Below, in pieces: positions 41,112 to 49,279 of a stretch of 64,000 nt of DNA. This DNA is from UBA2767 sp965228625. Its GTDB lineage: Bacteria; Pseudomonadota; Alphaproteobacteria; Rhizobiales; Methyloligellaceae. A program made the position numbers and the translations under genes. The DNA lies in contig OZ245829.1 of the NCBI GenBank assembly GCA_965228625.1, positions 4,340,001 through 4,404,000 of the forward strand, read 5' to 3'. A model generated the notes under the pieces. It searched no databases. It saw only the letters and a list, made by a program, of their open reading frames with translations, and was not told the origin of the DNA. Within the stretch, counting starts at the first letter, position 1, and every line of letters starts with the position of its first letter.

Positions 41112-42884
41112 TTAGAAGAGGCGGAGCACGTTCTGATCGGCCTGAGACGCCAGCGACAGGGCGACAGACGAGAGCTGCTGCCGTGTCTGAAGGGCCAGCG
41201 TGTTGGCGCCTTCCTCGTTGGCATCGGCCAGCGTCAGGTTCGCTGCACCGGTCTCAAGCGTGTTGATCAGGTTCTTGGTGAAGTCCTGGCGGATCTCGAC
41301 GATCGACAGGTTCGAGCCGAAGGTCGACGCCTGCTGACGCAGGGAGTCGATGGCATTGCCGAGCTCACCGAGGATCGAGTTCAACGACGAGTCCGACTGG
41401 AACGAGTCGGTTGCCGCGGCGTTGATGCCGAGACCGGCCGAGTCGAACGTGACGCCGGTGATCGACAGCGTGCTGGTGCCTTCCTCGTTGAAGATAACCG
41501 TCAGGTTGTCGCCGTCGAGGAGGTTGTTACCGTTGAAGCTCGCGTCAGCCGCCAACTCGTCGATCTGGGTCCGGAGGTTGTTGAATTCCGTTTCCAGAGC
41601 CGCACGGTCGGCGTTGTTGCCCGGCGCGGTCGCACCAGCCGTAACCCCGAACGTCGCCAGCGACGTCGAGCCGCCGATGGTGATCGAGTCCGTGTTGTTG
41701 GCAGCCGTCACCGACAGGTTGCCCGAACCATCCACTGAGGCGGTACCACCGGCAAGACCGGCAAGCGCGGCGTTCAGATCACGCAGGTTGCCGACGTCCG
41801 TACCGGTCCCGAAGGTCACCGTGGTCGTGGTGTTGCTTCCAACCGTGACCGTCAGCGTCGAACCCGGCGTCAACGCGCCAAGCGTCGTGTTACCCGGCTC
41901 GATCGTCTGACCGGCTGTCAGACCAAAGCTGGTCTGGGTCACCGCGGCGGAACCGCCGACGACAATATCCTCCGACGTGCTCGAAGCCTGCAGAGAGATG
42001 TTGCCGTTCGTGGCGTTGACCGAAGCCGTCGACAGACCGGTGAGGCCGCCGAGACCATTGGCCCCATTCAGCTCCGCCAGGGTCGAGACCTCGTTGGCGC
42101 CGGTGCCGAAGGTGATGACCTGCGTGGACTGGTCTCCAACCGTGACCGTCAGCGTCTGACCGTTCAGCGCGCCGACCTGGGTCAGCAGGTTGCGCTGTGC
42201 GGTGCTGTTGGTCGTGTCGAGACCGAGACCGGCAAGCACGCCGCCAGAGTCGTTGTTGAGCGTGATCGCTGTGTCGGCGTCGTCCGCGGTGATGGTCAGG
42301 TTGGTGCCATCGTTGCTCACGGTGACGTTCACGCCGTTGGCGTCCGCGACACCCTGAATCAACGCCTGGGCGGCCGCAATGGACTCGCCGCCGACGAAGT
42401 TGACGGCGTTGCCGTTCAGGTCGAACGAACCCGCAGCAGCCGGTCCGAAGCCGCCGGTGCCTTCTTCAACCGCGTTCTGGTCGGCCAGAAGCGTGGCCGT
42501 CGTGGCCGTGAAGCTGGCAGCGGTATCCGCTGTGACGCCGGCACCGGTTCCGGTAACCTGCGCATTCGCGATACCCGGCTTCTGAAGCGCCTGACGCACG
42601 TTCGCCTGTGCGGTCTCGACCAGCTTGGTGATCGCCGAGAGGCCTTCGTCGGCTGCAACGATCGTCTGCAGTGCGTTGCCGACCGAGTCGAGCAGGCGAT
42701 TGAGGTCGCCGGCACGGGCATTCAGTGATGAAGCCGTAAAGAACGCCGTCGGATCGTCAAGCGCGCTGTTGACCTTCAGGCCTGTCGCGAGACGCTCCTG
42801 CGTCCGGCCGAGAAGATCGGCTGTATTCTGCAGTGACAAGAGGTTGTTGCGCACCGCAGAGGAGAGAGTAATGTCAGCAGCCAT
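41112..42884 (-). CDS. Flagellin, large form
   Basis: 590 residues. Conserved D0/D1 helices flank the protein: N-terminal DITLSSAVRNNLLSLQNTADLLGRTQERLATGLKVNSALDDPTAFF and C-terminal QQASTFGSNLSIVEIRQDFTKNLINTLETGAANLTLADANEEGANTLALQTRQQLSSVALSLASQADQNVLRLF. The central D2/D3 insert (about 110-440) is Thr/Asn/Gly-rich and repetitive, with variants of (T)LTVTVG(S/D). It is roughly double the size of Caulobacter flagellins. AGGAA precedes the ATG. Only one flagellin gene is in the window; flbT and flaF follow. Confidence 0.95.
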   Translation of the reverse strand: MAADITLSSAVRNNLLSLQNTADLLGRTQERLATGLKVNSALDDPTAFFTASSLNARAGDLNRLLDSVGNALQTIVAADEGLSAITKLVETAQANVRQALQKPGIANAQVTGTGAGVTADTAASFTATTATLLADQNAVEEGTGGFGPAAAGSFDLNGNAVNFVGGESIAAAQALIQGVADANGVNVTVSNDGTNLTITADDADTAITLNNDSGGVLAGLGLDTTNSTAQRNLLTQVGALNGQTLTVTVGDQSTQVITFGTGANEVSTLAELNGANGLGGLTGLSTASVNATNGNISLQASSTSEDIVVGGSAAVTQTSFGLTAGQTIEPGNTTLGALTPGSTLTVTVGSNTTTTVTFGTGTDVGNLRDLNAALAGLAGGTASVDGSGNLSVTAANNTDSITIGGSTSLATFGVTAGATAPGNNADRAALETEFNNLRTQIDELAADASFNGNNLLDGDNLTVIFNEEGTSTLSITGVTFDSAGLGINAAATDSFQSDSSLNSILGELGNAIDSLRQQASTFGSNLSIVEIRQDFTKNLINTLETGAANLTLADANEEGANTLALQTRQQLSSVALSLASQADQNVLRLF

Positions 42885-43192
42885 GGCTGTAGTTCCTTTT
42901 CTGGGTTACTCCAAACACATGTCCCTCCTGGAACATGACACGCATCATCACGAATTAAGCCTAATGAGGTGTTAATACTAATCCGGCTTAACCTGCCGAA
43001 TTGACGCACCTTTTCAGGCTCAAGTCGTTCCGATGTTCTGCTGACGAATGTGCCCCCGCCAGCTCGTGACGTTGTACGGGAGAAGTGGAAAGCGATGGTT
43101 AATGCGGGTCGGTCGCGGCGGGCAGGGTAAACCCTTGGTTACCGGGCCGGTGTGCACACCGCTTGCCGCCTGGACCTCCGGGCGCGCGGATT
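42885..43192. other. 308-base flagellin upstream region
   Basis: It contains a moderate sigma-54 candidate (43017-43032) and an ATGGTTAA octamer (43095-43102, CtrA half-site type). The 120 bases between promoter and start codon would be the leader on which FlbT would act; TTAA-containing segments there do not form a full CtrA box. Nothing else was identified. Confidence 0.5.
43017..43032 (-). promoter_or_regulatory. Possible sigma-54 promoter for flagellin
   Basis: On the minus strand CGGAACGACTTGAGCC has GG-N10-GC and shares GGnACG with the -24 block, but departs from TTGC at -12. The predicted leader is about 120 bases. Confidence 0.4.
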
Positions 43193-43684
43193 TCAGAGAA
43201 CGGTATTGACTGAGATCGCCGAGCGTCCGGACGCATCGCCCACGCTGACATCGGCATCCTGGCCATAGACTTCCGGGCCTGCGGAACGTGTCTTGGCGCG
43301 GGTAGCGATGGTGTGGAGGAGCGACTCCGAGACGGCTTTCATGGCGACGAGCGCATCCTTGTTGGCATCCAGGGATTTCTGGAACTGCGCGTGCTGATCC
43401 TTGATCGCACTGATTTCGTCCGGCGCCGCCATGGTGATGAATTCCGCGTCACGGCGGAAAACCGACATGTCCCGCGTGATCAGGGCGTTGAGCGCCGCCT
43501 TGCGCACGTGGACCGATTCCAGTTCACCCGGCTTGCCCTTCTTCAGCATGGCCGTCTCACGGTCGAGCAGGTCTATGAGGTCGGTCGTCGTTTCGAGAAT
43601 GCGCTTGCACAGAGCTTGCGCGGCTTCCGTCGTCTCGATGCGCGGGATCTCGGGGGTGGGGGGCGTGTTCTGGTTCAGCGTCAT
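43193..43684 (-). CDS. flbY: FlgN/FlbY-like flagellar protein
   Basis: 163-residue, largely helical protein (EAAQALCKRILETTTDLIDLLDRETAMLKKGKPGELESVHVRKAALNALI), resembling FlgN-type chaperones. Its place as third gene after flgI and the rod-binding gene matches flbY of Caulobacter. A FlgN-like protein would hold FlgK and FlgL before export. Its start overlaps the stop of the preceding gene (ATGA). The symbol rests on synteny more than sequence. Confidence 0.7.
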   Translation of the reverse strand: MTLNQNTPPTPEIPRIETTEAAQALCKRILETTTDLIDLLDRETAMLKKGKPGELESVHVRKAALNALITRDMSVFRRDAEFITMAAPDEISAIKDQHAQFQKSLDANKDALVAMKAVSESLLHTIATRAKTRSAGPEVYGQDADVSVGDASGRSAISVNTVL

Positions 43685-43995
43685 TTCTGCGCGTCCTCCT
43701 GAAGCGCGATCAGGTCGCGCGTAATCTGGTCAGCAATTCCAATTCCGCCATTGCCGGCAATCTGCTTGGCGTATTCCGTCACCAGCAATGAACGGTATGT
43801 CTTCTCGGTCGACCCGCCGCCGAACGGCGGTTTGGCATCGAGCCCGGTAAACATGCCTTCGAGCATGGTGGTCAGAAAGACCGATTCGAATTCTTCCGCG
43901 GCCTTTCGGGCGACCTGCGCGCCGGCGCCCGTCTGTGACGAAGCGTTGACCGTGCGGTTCAGTTGCGCGGCGGCGGTGGCGAGGGCGGCGTCCAT
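43681..43995 (-). CDS. cheL: Rod-binding protein (FlgJ N-terminal domain / CheL)
   Basis: 104 residues with the rod-binding signature ARKAAEEFESVFLTTMLEGMF and the following GGGSTEKTYRSLLVTEYAKQIAGNGGIGIADQI. This corresponds to the N-terminal half of enterobacterial FlgJ without the muramidase domain, as usual in alphaproteobacteria (CheL of Caulobacter). It supports rod assembly in the periplasm. Its ATG overlaps the flgI stop (TGATG); flbY overlaps its own stop. Confidence 0.88.
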   Translation of the reverse strand: MDAALATAAAQLNRTVNASSQTGAGAQVARKAAEEFESVFLTTMLEGMFTGLDAKPPFGGGSTEKTYRSLLVTEYAKQIAGNGGIGIADQITRDLIALQEDAQK

Positions 43996-45155
43996 CACAT
44001 CACCTCGATCTCGGCCTGAAGCGCGCCGGACGCCTTGATGGCCTGGAGGATGGAAATCATGTCACGTGGCCCGATGCCAAGCGCATTCAATCCGTCGACC
44101 AGCTCATGAAGCGTGACGCCCTCGGGGATCACTGCGAGCCTGTGCTGGTTTTCATCGTCCGCGGCGACCTGGGTGCGCGGAACGACGACCGTCTCGCCCG
44201 TTTCGGAGAAGGGTGTCGGCTGGCTCACCTGCGGCGTTTCCGTGATGGTGACGGTGAGGTTGCCCTGTGCGACGGCAACCGTGCTGACGCGCACGTCACG
44301 TCCCATGACGATGACCCCGCTCGCCTCGTCGATCACGACCTTTGCCACCTGGTCGGGTTCGATCCGGAGCTGCTCGATCTCCGTCAGCATCTGTACGATG
44401 GTTCCGGGATATTCCTTGGGCAGGCTGAGCGAGACCGTGGCCGGGTCTTCGGTGTGGGCCAGCCTGTAAGAGGTAAAGGTGTTGATGGCGGACGCGATCC
44501 GCTTCGCCGTCGTCAGGTCCGGGTTGCGCAGTGCGAGACGCATGCTGCGCTGGTGCGCCAGGCGAAAATGGAGCTCGCGCTCGACGATCGCGCCGTTCGC
44601 GATGCGCCCGACGGTGGGAACACCCCGGGTGATGGAGGCCGCGTCGCCTTCGGCGGCGAAGCCGGCCACGGCGACCGACCCCTGGCCGACCGCGTAGACT
44701 TCGCCGTCGGCGCCGTGCAGTGGCGTGACGAGCAACATGCCACCCTGAAGGCTGGTCGCGTCGCCAAGGGCGCTGACCGAGACGTCGATGCGCGTGCCCT
44801 GTGTTGAAAACGGGGGCAGATTGGCGGTGACCATCACGGCGGCGACATTGGCTGTCCGCAGGTCTGCGTCCCTTGTATTGATGCCGAGACGCTCAAGCAT
44901 GGCCTGGAGGCTCTGGCGCGTGAACGGCGCATTGCGCAGCGAATCCCCGGTGCCGTTCAGGCCGACGACGAGGCCGTAACCGACAAGCTGGTTTTCACGA
45001 ATGCCTTCGAAGTCGACGAGATCCTTGATTCGCGACGTCGCGCCGGCGGTTCCGGGCGCGAGCGACGTCCAGGCAACGATTGCCAGCATGAGCAGCGTCA
45101 AAAGGGCTCTGGCGGGGCCGGGTCGCCGCGTTCTGTGCATCCTTCGTGTGTTCAA
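43995..45155 (-). CDS. flgI: Flagellar P-ring protein FlgI
   Basis: 386 residues. A signal peptide (about 1-39) precedes the mature SRIKDLVDFEGIRENQLVGYGLVVGLNGTGDSLRNAPFTRQSLQAMLERLG, and the C-terminus has GVTLHELVDGLNALGIGPRDMISILQAIKASGALQAEIEVM, all hallmarks of FlgI. It forms the periplasmic P ring around the rod. The start is either TTG 45155, with ATGGGGAAA at good distance, or ATG 45140. First gene of flgI-cheL-flbY and divergent from fliX. A near-consensus sigma-54 element precedes it. Confidence 0.95.
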   Translation of the reverse strand: MNTRRMHRTRRPGPARALLTLLMLAIVAWTSLAPGTAGATSRIKDLVDFEGIRENQLVGYGLVVGLNGTGDSLRNAPFTRQSLQAMLERLGINTRDADLRTANVAAVMVTANLPPFSTQGTRIDVSVSALGDATSLQGGMLLVTPLHGADGEVYAVGQGSVAVAGFAAEGDAASITRGVPTVGRIANGAIVERELHFRLAHQRSMRLALRNPDLTTAKRIASAINTFTSYRLAHTEDPATVSLSLPKEYPGTIVQMLTEIEQLRIEPDQVAKVVIDEASGVIVMGRDVRVSTVAVAQGNLTVTITETPQVSQPTPFSETGETVVVPRTQVAADDENQHRLAVIPEGVTLHELVDGLNALGIGPRDMISILQAIKASGALQAEIEVM

Positions 45156-45203
45156 TGCGTTTCCCCATCCGCATAATGCGCGTGCGCGCTGTTGTGTCCC
45201 GTC

Positions 45204-45211
45204 ATGGTTAA
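45204..45211 (-). promoter_or_regulatory. ATGGTTAA octamer overlapping the flgI promoter start region
   Basis: This is the complement of TTAACCAT, a CtrA half-site type octamer. It covers the zone between the -12 element and the predicted start of the flgI sigma-54 promoter, where a bound regulator would block transcription. Confidence 0.35.
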
Positions 45212-45226
45212 GCGAAACTCGTGCCA
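45211..45226 (-). promoter_or_regulatory. Sigma-54 promoter for flgI-cheL-flbY
   Basis: Minus-strand TGGCACGAGTTTCGCT carries a perfect -24 block TGGCACG and GC exactly 10 bases after GG. Predicted start near 45200, giving a leader of about 45 bases. Confidence 0.85.
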
Positions 45227-45332
45227 GAGTGGCGGGGAATGATCCCCACTGTTAACACCCTGAATTATAATGAGAAAATATTTCGGGCGTCGGACTGTCC
45301 CGGATCGAAGCTGCAAGTTCTGCCCGCAACTG

Positions 45333-45345
45333 GGCAAAATTTACC
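45333..45345. promoter_or_regulatory. FlbD ftr-like site between flgI and fliX
   Basis: GGCAAAATTTACC is a one-mismatch version of the GGCAA-N3-TTGCC palindrome. It sits about 107 bases upstream of the flgI -24 element, the classical enhancer distance, and just ahead of the CtrA box of fliX. Confidence 0.55.
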
Positions 45346-45350
45346 GGCCC

Positions 45351-45365
45351 TTAACGCATCCTTAA
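45351..45365. promoter_or_regulatory. CtrA box upstream of fliX
   Basis: TTAACGCATCCTTAA is a full TTAA-N7-TTAA match 55 bases before the fliX start, the location expected for a class II, CtrA-activated flagellar promoter. Confidence 0.8.
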
Positions 45366-45420
45366 GCATGGGCGGAGAAATAATTTGACCGCATAAGGGC
45401 ACAATTCCGGGGCGAGGACG

Positions 45421-45843
45421 ATGCGGGTATCCCAGACACGGCGGTCAAATGCCGCACAGGCGGGCAAGACCCGACGCGGTGCGGGGTCACGCGGGGGCGA
45501 TTTCGAACTTCCAAACGCGCGGAAGTCGGTTCCCCGCCGTGAGGTTTCAGGACCGGCGCAGATCAGCAGTATCGATACAATCGTGGCACTTCAGGCCGTC
45601 GATGATGCGAACGACCGCCGTCGCCAGGCGGTCGAGACGGGGGACCGCATTCTCGACCTGCTGGACGATCTGAAAGTCGGCGTGCTCTCCGGCCACATCA
45701 AGGAGTCGGATCTGGCGCAGTTGCGAAAAACCGTTGAAAAACAGTACTCTGTTGACGACGATCCAGGCCTGAATGACGTGCTCAGACAGATCGATTTGCG
45801 CGCGCGCGTGGAGCTGGCGAAGCTCAAACGTGATGCCGCCTGA
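45421..45843 (+). CDS. fliX: FliX, flagellar assembly checkpoint regulator
   Basis: 140 residues with a disordered, basic N-terminus and a conserved helical C-terminal domain (IVALQAVDDANDRRRQAVETGDRILDLLDDLKVGVLSG...LNDVLRQIDLRARVELAKL) characteristic of FliX. In Caulobacter FliX couples early basal-body assembly to the sigma-54 activator FlbD, and fliX is divergent from flgI exactly as here. It has a CtrA box upstream, whereas flgI has a sigma-54 element and ftr site. flbD itself is not in the window. Confidence 0.88.
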   Translation: MRVSQTRRSNAAQAGKTRRGAGSRGGDFELPNARKSVPRREVSGPAQISSIDTIVALQAVDDANDRRRQAVETGDRILDLLDDLKVGVLSGHIKESDLAQLRKTVEKQYSVDDDPGLNDVLRQIDLRARVELAKLKRDAA

Positions 45844-45926
45844 CATAATCGTGAACTGCGGCGAAAACGCTCAGAAACCGCCGGAATCCAAGGTCTGTCA
45901 CAAAATCCACGCAGCCGTCTGATTTC

Positions 45927-45955
45927 TTGACTTCGAACCTGACTTCCTTAAATAC
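45927..45955 (+). promoter_or_regulatory. Possible sigma-70 promoter of dksA
   Basis: TTGACT at 45927-45932 is followed after 17 bases by AAATAC. The -35 is close to consensus; the -10 is weak. It would give a leader of about 100 bases. Confidence 0.4.
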
Positions 45956-46062
45956 GGTGCACCTGATTGGCAGGGCGCCGGACGAATCACGCAAATAGCG
46001 ACTCGGTGCCCGCCTCTGATCTCCGGATCAGGGAGTGAAAACCCGAGAAAATACTGGGTGTC

Positions 46063-46557
46063 ATGACTGCGAAGACCAAGACAAAGGCGAAGGCGAAAAC
46101 GAAGGCAAAAGCTGCCAAGTCCGCCAAGGCCAAGCCGGCGGCGCGCAGGAAATTGCCCGCAAACTATCGCCCGACTGACGACGAACCGTTTATGAGCAAG
46201 CGTCAGCAGACCTATTTCCGCGACAAGCTGGAGACGTGGAAGGAAGAGATTCTGCGGTCCAACCGCATGACCTTGCAGAGCCTTCAGGACGAATCGGAAA
46301 AGCACGCGGACATTGCCGACCGGGCCACGTCCGAGGCCGACAGGGCCCTGGAGCTGCGGGCGCGTGACCGCCAGCGCAAGCTGATCGCCAAGATCGATGC
46401 AGCACTCGAGCGCATCGAGAACGGTACATACGGCTACTGCGAGGAGACCGGCGAGCCGATCGGGCTCAAACGTCTCGACGCGCGCCCGATCGCGACCTTG
46501 AGCCTCGAGGCTCAGGAGCAGCACGAACGGCGCGAGCGCGTCTACCGCGACGAGTAG
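46063..46557 (+). CDS. dksA: DksA, RNA polymerase-binding transcription factor, one-cysteine type
   Basis: 164 residues: a Lys/Ala-rich N-terminus (1-30), coiled coil (about 44-118) and a TraR/DksA zinc-finger-like domain with GTYGYCEETGEPIGLKRLDARPIATLSLEAQEQHE. Only one cysteine (C126) remains of the usual four, as in many alphaproteobacterial DksA proteins that keep the fold without a C4 zinc site. It enters the RNA polymerase secondary channel and, with ppGpp, controls promoter choice. It lies between fliX and flgH but is probably transcribed independently. Confidence 0.9.
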   Translation: MTAKTKTKAKAKTKAKAAKSAKAKPAARRKLPANYRPTDDEPFMSKRQQTYFRDKLETWKEEILRSNRMTLQSLQDESEKHADIADRATSEADRALELRARDRQRKLIAKIDAALERIENGTYGYCEETGEPIGLKRLDARPIATLSLEAQEQHERRERVYRDE

Positions 46558-46632
46558 CCGAAAGCGCGCCGGTTCCGCGCCCCGTGCCGGACGTCACGGA
46601 CGGGGCGCAGATCTCAAGCCTGCTCAGAGGCT

Positions 46633-47376
46633 CTAGAACGGCAGGACGATGTCGAGGAACTGCTGTCCGTAGCGCGGCTGCTGTACGTCCGTGATCTGGC
46701 CGCGGCCGCCGTAAGACACGCGCGCCTCGGCGATCTTCGAAATCGGAATCGTGTTTTCCGACGTGATGTCTTCCGGGCGGACGACACCGGCGACGATCAG
46801 CTCGCGCATCTCGAAGTTCACGCGGACCTCCTGGCGTCCCTCGATGACCATGTTGCCGTTGGGAAGGATCTGGGTGACGACCGCGGCGATCCTGGTGGTG
46901 ATCGTCTCCTCCCGGTCGATCCCGCCGTCGCCGTCACTCTTTGAGTTGCTCGTGGCGTTCACAAAATCGTTGAGGTCGACGTCCTTCGGCAGGACCTTCT
47001 TCAGCAGTTCCTCCCAGCCGCCGAGCTTGGGAATGGACGCGCTCTCGGAATTGTCGCGCCCGCGGTTTGTCGAGTTCTCGAGTTCCGCCTTGTCGGTGAT
47101 CTCGACGATCACGGTGAGGATGTCGCCGACGCGGCGTGCGCGCTGATCCTCGAAGAACGCCCGCGCACCGGTCCGCCACAGCGAGTTGGGACTGTAGCTC
47201 ACCCGCTCGGGGACCGGCATGGGCATCGAAACCGGCCGGTATCCGGGCTGCATCACGGGGTTTTCGATGGCGGAAAGCTTCGGCGTCTCGCCGATGTTGC
47301 CCAGCCTGTCAAAGGCACTGCACCCGCCGAGTTGGGCGGTGATGACGACTGCCGTCAACCAACACTTGAACCGCAT
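46633..47376 (-). CDS. flgH: Flagellar L-ring lipoprotein FlgH
   Basis: 247 residues. A lipoprotein signal ends at LGGC (cysteine 19). Family segments are SLWRTGARAFFEDQRARRVGDILTVIVEITDKAELENSTNR, MVIEGRQEVRVNFEMRELIVAGVVRPEDI and C-terminal ARVSYGGRGQITDVQQPRYGQQFLDIVLPF. FlgH forms the outer-membrane L ring. It is the last gene of the flgF-flgG-flgA-flgH operon, 21 bases after flgA. Confidence 0.96.
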   Translation of the reverse strand: MRFKCWLTAVVITAQLGGCSAFDRLGNIGETPKLSAIENPVMQPGYRPVSMPMPVPERVSYSPNSLWRTGARAFFEDQRARRVGDILTVIVEITDKAELENSTNRGRDNSESASIPKLGGWEELLKKVLPKDVDLNDFVNATSNSKSDGDGGIDREETITTRIAAVVTQILPNGNMVIEGRQEVRVNFEMRELIVAGVVRPEDITSENTIPISKIAEARVSYGGRGQITDVQQPRYGQQFLDIVLPF

Positions 47377-47397
47377 TGTTACCTACTCTTCCTCAGA

Positions 47398-48435
47398 CTA
47401 TCTGATGACGTTCGTGTTCGGACCGGCGCGGTTGCGCGAGGTCCGGACCGCCGCACCGGCCGGCGCTTTTCGGCTTCCGGAGACGGATACGATACCGGCG
47501 GCCGTCACTTCCGCCTCGACCGTGCGTTTGGACTGAATGTTCTGTACGGAGACCATCTCGCCGCGCGCGCCGTCGCCGAGAGCGCGTCCCATCGTCTTCA
47601 GGATCATGCCGTTCGTCTTGTAGACGATCGTCACCAGGCTGTTCCGCTTCACGAGCTTCGGCGGCTCGACGTCGCTGCGCGTGATTGCCCGCCCGGGAAG
47701 GAGCTGTTTCTTCGCGGCCATGCCGACGAGGTTCGCCATCTGCGTATACGCCGAGCTCGCAACGCGTGACCTTGGCAGGCGCGCGATCTTCAGATCCTCC
47801 TTCCGGATGGTCTCGCCGCGCTTGATCGCGGCCGCCGGGACAACGGCGTCAATCGAGCGGTAGGCACGCCCCGTGAAGGTGCGCTCCGATGCCTGATTCT
47901 CAGCGTTGCCGAAGGAGATGACCGCGCGGAAGCGCCCGGTGTCGCGCCGCATGTCGAGGGACTTGATCCCGGGCAAACCCTTGACCCTCGGATCGACGTG
48001 AAAGGCCTTGGCGCCGTGAGCGAACGATACCGACCACACGCCATCGGCGCTGCCGATGTGCTTGCTGATGGCGTCACGGATCTCATCGAGGGTGACGAGG
48101 CGGCTCGGCCGGTGCACGGATACCTCGACGATATCGCCGCGGTTCTGCCACTCGAGCCCGTGATGACGGGCCGCAGCCATCACCCTCCTGGCGCCGACGA
48201 TGCCATGTGTCCCCAGCTCCGGAGACCGGAACACCGGTGTGAGTGCGGCGTCGCCCGCATTCTCGAACATGTCGCCGAGCGTCACCACGTCGCTGTAGAC
48301 CTTGATCTGTTCGCGAAGAAGCGGTTCGGCCTGCGTGGTGGGAATGGCTGTGAGTATGAAGGCGAGGGCGCCGATCAGCCAGAAGCCTGCCGCCTTGCCC
48401 GCCCGCCGTGCCGTCATGTCTCTAAGTGCCGTCAT
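47398..48435 (-). CDS. flgA: Flagellar P-ring assembly chaperone FlgA
   Basis: 345 residues with a signal sequence (about 10-36) and a C-terminal SAF domain (VPAAAIKRGETIRKEDLKIARLPRS...NLVGMAAKKQLLPGRAITRSDVEPPKLVKRNSLVTIVYKTNGMILKTMGRALGDGARGEMVSVQN). FlgA assists FlgI polymerisation in the periplasm. The N-terminal half is longer than in E. coli FlgA (219 residues), as in alphaproteobacteria. It lies between flgG (7-base gap) and flgH. Confidence 0.93.
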   Translation of the reverse strand: MTALRDMTARRAGKAAGFWLIGALAFILTAIPTTQAEPLLREQIKVYSDVVTLGDMFENAGDAALTPVFRSPELGTHGIVGARRVMAAARHHGLEWQNRGDIVEVSVHRPSRLVTLDEIRDAISKHIGSADGVWSVSFAHGAKAFHVDPRVKGLPGIKSLDMRRDTGRFRAVISFGNAENQASERTFTGRAYRSIDAVVPAAAIKRGETIRKEDLKIARLPRSRVASSAYTQMANLVGMAAKKQLLPGRAITRSDVEPPKLVKRNSLVTIVYKTNGMILKTMGRALGDGARGEMVSVQNIQSKRTVEAEVTAAGIVSVSGSRKAPAGAAVRTSRNRAGPNTNVIR

Positions 48436-48442
48436 CGCTGCC

Positions 48443-49231
48443 CTATCTCAGAATGTTCGTGGTCGCCGACATCATCTCGTCGGATGCGCTGATCACCCGC
48501 GCATTCATCTCGTATGCGCGTTGCGCCGAGATCAGGTCCGACAGTTCCGCCACGGCGTTCACATTGGCGGATTCAAGAAACTTCTGGAGAACATCTCCGA
48601 AGCCGGCGTCACCCGGATTGCCCTCCGTTGCGGTGCCGCTCGACGGGGTCTCCAGATACAGATTGTCGCCGATTGCCCTGAGGCCCGCGGTGTTGACGAA
48701 CCGGGCGAGGGTGAGCTGGCCGACTTGTTGAGGTGTGGTGCTGTCGCCGACCACCACCTCGACGCCGCCGGTGCGGTTGATGGTGATCGAGCGGGCGTTG
48801 TCGGGAATGGTAAGGCCCGGCTCGACCTCATAGCCGTCGAGTGTGACGAGGCGGCCTTCGGCGTCCATTTCGAACGATCCGTCACGGGTATAGGCCGTCT
48901 GGCCGTTGGGGAGCGTAATCGCAAAGAAACCCTCGCCACGAATTGCGACATCGAGCTCTTTCTCGGTATTGGTCAGATTGCCCTGGCTCATCACGCGCGA
49001 CGTGGCGCCTGTCTTGACGCCGAAGCCGAGTTGAATGCCGGTCGGCACGATGGTGCCCGAATCCGATGACTCCGAGCCGACGCGGCGCAGGTCCTGGTAG
49101 AGAAGGTCCTGGAACTCCGCCCGCACGCGCTTGAATCCCGTGGTGCGCATATTGGCGATGTTGTTGGAGATGACCTCGACGTTCAGCTCCTGAGCCATCA
49201 TGCCCGTAGCCGCTATCTGAAGGGATTTCAT
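48443..49231 (-). CDS. flgG: Flagellar distal rod protein FlgG
   Basis: 262 residues. N-terminus SLQIAATGMMAQELNVEVISNNIANMRTTGFKRVRAEFQDLLYQDLRR, middle LDVAIRGEGFFAITLPNGQTAYTRDGSFEMDAEGRLVTLDGYEV and C-terminal LSDLISAQRAYEMNARVISASDEMMSATTNILR are FlgG hallmarks; the QDLLYQ distal-rod segment distinguishes it from FlgF. It builds the distal rod inside the P and L rings whose genes follow in the same operon. 48 bases after flgF. Confidence 0.97.
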   Translation of the reverse strand: MKSLQIAATGMMAQELNVEVISNNIANMRTTGFKRVRAEFQDLLYQDLRRVGSESSDSGTIVPTGIQLGFGVKTGATSRVMSQGNLTNTEKELDVAIRGEGFFAITLPNGQTAYTRDGSFEMDAEGRLVTLDGYEVEPGLTIPDNARSITINRTGGVEVVVGDSTTPQQVGQLTLARFVNTAGLRAIGDNLYLETPSSGTATEGNPGDAGFGDVLQKFLESANVNAVAELSDLISAQRAYEMNARVISASDEMMSATTNILR

Positions 49232-49279
49232 CGATGGTTTTCCTTTCCGGCCTTTCTTGTCGATGCGCGCATCAGATCA

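Noticed and set aside
42950..42995. CtrA box upstream of flagellin
   Set aside because: Several TTAA tetramers occur, but none is separated by 7 bases.
43153..43168. Alternative sigma-54 element for flagellin (minus CGGCAAGCGGTGTGCA)
   Set aside because: Spacing fits but the leader would be about 260 bases and the -24 block deviates; the element at 43017 is better placed.
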